From Muribaculaceae bacterium (GTDB taxonomy: Bacteria > Bacteroidota > Bacteroidia > Bacteroidales > Muribaculaceae): DNA of 34,045 nucleotides. Made by a program: the position numbers and the translations under genes. Each line of letters opens with the position of its first letter. The stretch's first letter is position 1. Where the stretch lies: NCBI GenBank assembly GCA_029070945.1, contig JAIEBK010000051.1, positions 88,530 through 122,574 on the forward strand. The letters are read 5' to 3'. Shown here piece after piece: positions 32,337 to 34,045 of the stretch. Below the pieces are notes generated by a model. The model did no database searches. It was not told the DNA's origin and saw only the letters and a list, made by a program, of their open reading frames with translations.

Positions 32337-32837
32337 ATGAAGACTTTAAAATTCTTTGGCCTATGCGGACTCGCATTCATCATGGCATCCTGTGGCGGTA
32401 ACGCCAACAAGGAAAAAGAGGCGGAAGCTCAGGCAGCCAACGAGGCATTCCTGGCAGAACAACCTGTAGAAAGCGGCATCTATGACGCCACATACTTTGA
32501 CATAAAGGGCAAAGACAGCCGTAAGGGCCAGTTTGACGGACGCGTGATCTACTCACTCAGTCCTGATCAGTCAGCTGTTTTCGTATACGAAAACGGTAAC
32601 CGCACCAAGATCAAGAACATTCTGATGCTCGAAAAGGGCTTCCAGAAGGAAGACAGCGTATACGTGGCCACAGATAAACAGGGTGTTCCCGTAATTGTGG
32701 GCAACGACAGTACAAACATGTATATCAACTATATCGCCAACAACGATACCGTCACGATAACATTCAACCCGAAGGCCCGCAACACATACACACCGCTCGA
32801 GGCTCTTGCCAAGATAAAGGAAGAGGCCGGAAAGTAA
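32337..32837 (+). CDS. Small lipoprotein of unknown function
   Basis: This 166-aa protein has a lipoprotein signal peptide, with lipobox MASC and Cys19 as the lipidated residue. An Ala/Glu-rich linker (about 24-45) follows, then a compact beta-rich domain (about 48-150). In that domain a segment DGRVIYSLSPDQSAVFVYENG resembles the folds of small copper-resistance-like or META-like envelope lipoproteins, without a decisive motif. I do not recognise the family. It ends 9 bp from the convergent tatC stop. Confidence 0.8.
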   Translation: MKTLKFFGLCGLAFIMASCGGNANKEKEAEAQAANEAFLAEQPVESGIYDATYFDIKGKDSRKGQFDGRVIYSLSPDQSAVFVYENGNRTKIKNILMLEKGFQKEDSVYVATDKQGVPVIVGNDSTNMYINYIANNDTVTITFNPKARNTYTPLEALAKIKEEAGK

Positions 32838-32846
32838 GCGATGGAA

Positions 32847-33647
32847 TCACCTGGAAGCCGATCGTGAAATGAGGATAGAAACCTCATACAGAATCCATAT
32901 CGGCAGTGAGACTATTAGCAATGTGAAAGCATCGGATGTGGGCGTGATGATCGCGCACACCACAAGAATGACAAGCACCGCATGGCGCCTGTATTTCGTA
33001 AGGAAGCCGGAATCGATGATTCCGGCTTTCGTCGCTATATACGACAGCACCGGAAGCTCACACATCAGTCCCATGAACAGGCAGAGCATGATAAGCACGC
33101 TCATGTACGACTCAAGCGATATAAGATTTGTCACCTCCGGCGATACCTGATATGTACCCAGAAAACGAAATGTAAGGGGGAATATAATGAAATAGCTGAG
33201 CGCCACACCGGCAAGAAACATAAGATACCCTCCGGTCAGCAGCCTTACGGAATATTTGCGTTCCTTCTCATAAAGGGCAGGAGAAATGAAACCGAACACC
33301 TGATGGAGAATATACGGCGAGGCTACTATCAGACCGACACAAAAAGCAGTCTTCATGTGTATCATAAACTGCTGGGCCAGTCCGGTATTGATAAGTGCCA
33401 CGTCAAATGTATCGACGACTCTGAAGCCGAGCCTGTCTGACAGACCAGACAAAAGACGATAAAGAATAAAATCGGGCGACTTCGGAGCGAGCACCACGGC
33501 AAACACCTCATCTTTCAGACAGAACGCCGCTACCGTGAATATCAGTGTGACGGCAAGGATGCGCAGCAATACGCCACGCAACACGTCCAGATGGTCCCAG
33601 AATGTCTGCCCGGAACCATCATGCAGGTTATCCGACGTTTTTCCCAT
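32847..33647 (-). CDS. tatC: Sec-independent protein translocase TatC
   Basis: This 266-aa inner-membrane protein has six hydrophobic segments and the TatC signatures FWDHLDVLRGVLLRI near the N-terminus and FGLIVASP-like CVGLIVASPYILHQVFGFISPALYEKER in the middle. It recognises twin-arginine signal peptides of folded cargo. It follows tatA by 9 nt in a tatA-tatC operon. Its 3' end is 9 bp from the convergent lipoprotein gene with no recognisable terminator between them. Confidence 0.96.
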   Translation of the reverse strand: MGKTSDNLHDGSGQTFWDHLDVLRGVLLRILAVTLIFTVAAFCLKDEVFAVVLAPKSPDFILYRLLSGLSDRLGFRVVDTFDVALINTGLAQQFMIHMKTAFCVGLIVASPYILHQVFGFISPALYEKERKYSVRLLTGGYLMFLAGVALSYFIIFPLTFRFLGTYQVSPEVTNLISLESYMSVLIMLCLFMGLMCELPVLSYIATKAGIIDSGFLTKYRRHAVLVILVVCAIITPTSDAFTLLIVSLPIWILYEVSILISRSASR

Positions 33648-33656
33648 CGTCGGAAT

Positions 33657-33878
33657 TCACTTTTTATCTTTGTCTGCCTCTTTTTTCACATCCTCTTTGT
33701 CTTCATCGTCAAGACCGGACTGTACTTCCTTCATTCCATCCTTAAATGAGCGGACTCCTTTGCCAAGCCCTTTCATAAGTTCAGGAATCTTCTTGCCTCC
33801 GAAAAAAAGAAGCACTACAAGTGCGATAACGAGTATCTCTGAAAGGCCGAGGCCGCCGATAAAGTTTAATGTTGTCAT
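33657..33878 (-). CDS. tatA: Twin-arginine translocase subunit TatA/E
   Basis: This 73-aa protein has the TatA pattern: short N-terminus, transmembrane helix ([17 protein letters not shown]), the [13 protein letters not shown] hinge and amphipathic helix, and a highly charged tail ending in [11 protein letters not shown] 33878 (MTTLNF) is the family-like start. The reading frame stays open further upstream only because it runs through a hexamer repeat, giving a Met/Thr/Val/Lys-rich extension that is not protein-like. Confidence 0.94.
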   Translation of the reverse strand: MTTLNFIGGLGLSEILVIALVVLLFFGGKKIPELMKGLGKGVRSFKDGMKEVQSGLDDEDKEDVKKEADKDKK

Positions 33879-33968
33879 CGTTGTTGTCATTGTTATCGTT
33901 GTCGTCGTTGTCATCGTTTTCACCGTTTTCACCGTTTTCACCGATACGCGATGACAACGATGACAACA
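33879..33968. repeat. Conserved-core hairpin repeat, copy C (upstream of tatA)
   Basis: Units of GTTGTCATCGTT followed by three CGTTTTCAC units, the core CACCGATACGCG (about 33939-33950) and a right arm GATGACAACGATGACAAC. The right arm (33949-33967) is complementary to 33898-33916 at 18 of 19 positions. The first repeat units overlap the tatA start (33871-33890). Same family as copies A and B in the arabinose operon. Confidence 0.65.
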
Positions 33969-33974
33969 AAAAAC

Positions 33975-34045
33975 TCAGTCCTGCGGAATCACTTCCTGCA
34001 TATATATTGCGTCGAGGCTCCAGAGGGCCGCGTCGTTAGTGCTGA
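33975..34045 (-). CDS. 3' end of an unidentified gene (cut by window edge)
   Basis: The minus-strand frame ending at the TGA 33975-33977 encodes STNDAALWSLDAIYMQEVIP followed by QD. It is the only frame reaching the tat operon on this strand with a clean end just before the repeat element. Too little is visible to name it. Confidence 0.5.
   Translation of the reverse strand, partial: STNDAALWSLDAIYMQEVIPQD

Noticed and set aside
33879-33941. N-terminal extension of TatA rich in Thr, Val, Met and Lys
   Set aside because: It is translated from the hexamer repeat element; TatA proteins have only a few residues before the membrane helix.

Overview
The window looks like a chromosomal segment of a Bacteroidales bacterium, possibly a Muribaculaceae-like gut species. 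The family level is an inference, because no rRNA gene is present. Evidence for the order: almost every recognisable promoter has the Bacteroidota -7 element TAnnTTTG, Shine-Dalgarno sequences are nearly absent, and lipoproteins have Bacteroidota-type signal peptides. The gene content also fits: TamL/TamB, a Nudix-type AraR arabinose locus, class III fructose-bisphosphatase, a DUF4421 protein, and a secreted SusE/F-like protein with a C-terminal tail of the Bacteroidota secretion-signal type. All complete genes appear intact. I see no IS element, prophage, CRISPR array, tRNA or rRNA.

Layout. 1-6886 (minus): tamB followed by tamL (cut by the window edge), an envelope module that serves the outer membrane. 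7027-14987 (plus): an L-arabinose catabolic operon of a mutarotase lipoprotein, an SSS sugar symporter, the AraR repressor, AraD, AraA and an FGGY kinase. It has a perfect 19-bp palindromic operator just downstream of its promoter and a strong terminator at the end. 14988-15471: a long intergenic region that I read as a candidate minus-strand non-coding RNA ending at a bidirectional terminator. 15472-19904 (plus): aminopeptidase P, a gamma-carbonic-anhydrase-like protein and class III FBPase, the last two overlapping. 20021-21580: the secreted SusE/F-like protein. 21881-23092: an AAA+/DUF4143 ATPase with an apparently leaderless promoter and operator-like repeats. 23335-23754: a small membrane/coiled-coil protein resembling the tail of an SPFH protein. 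24047-25300: rpsU and a Xer recombinase. 25500-27806: pnp. 27933-32061 (minus): a tightly packed operon hpf-fdtA-fdtB-mltG-DUF4421. 32337-32837 (plus): a small lipoprotein. 32847-34045 (minus): tatC, tatA and the last codons of an unidentified gene.

How the genes work together. In the arabinose operon, mutarotation in the envelope, Na+-coupled import, isomerisation, phosphorylation and epimerisation convert L-arabinose to D-xylulose-5-phosphate, with AraR as the embedded regulator. tamB/tamL, mltG, tatA/tatC and the DUF4421 protein are envelope-biogenesis functions. rpsU, hpf and pnp are translation and RNA-turnover functions.

The non-coding DNA is the most unusual part. Many spacers hold degenerate short-period repeats, and one hairpin family with a conserved core (CACmGAyACr) occurs three times. 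A 27-bp perfect inverted repeat swallows the araR start codon, and a perfect 56-bp tandem duplication lies in a 5' leader. rpsU has two near-identical tandem promoters, pnp has a terminator-like hairpin in its leader, and the candidate ncRNA lies at 15033-15240.
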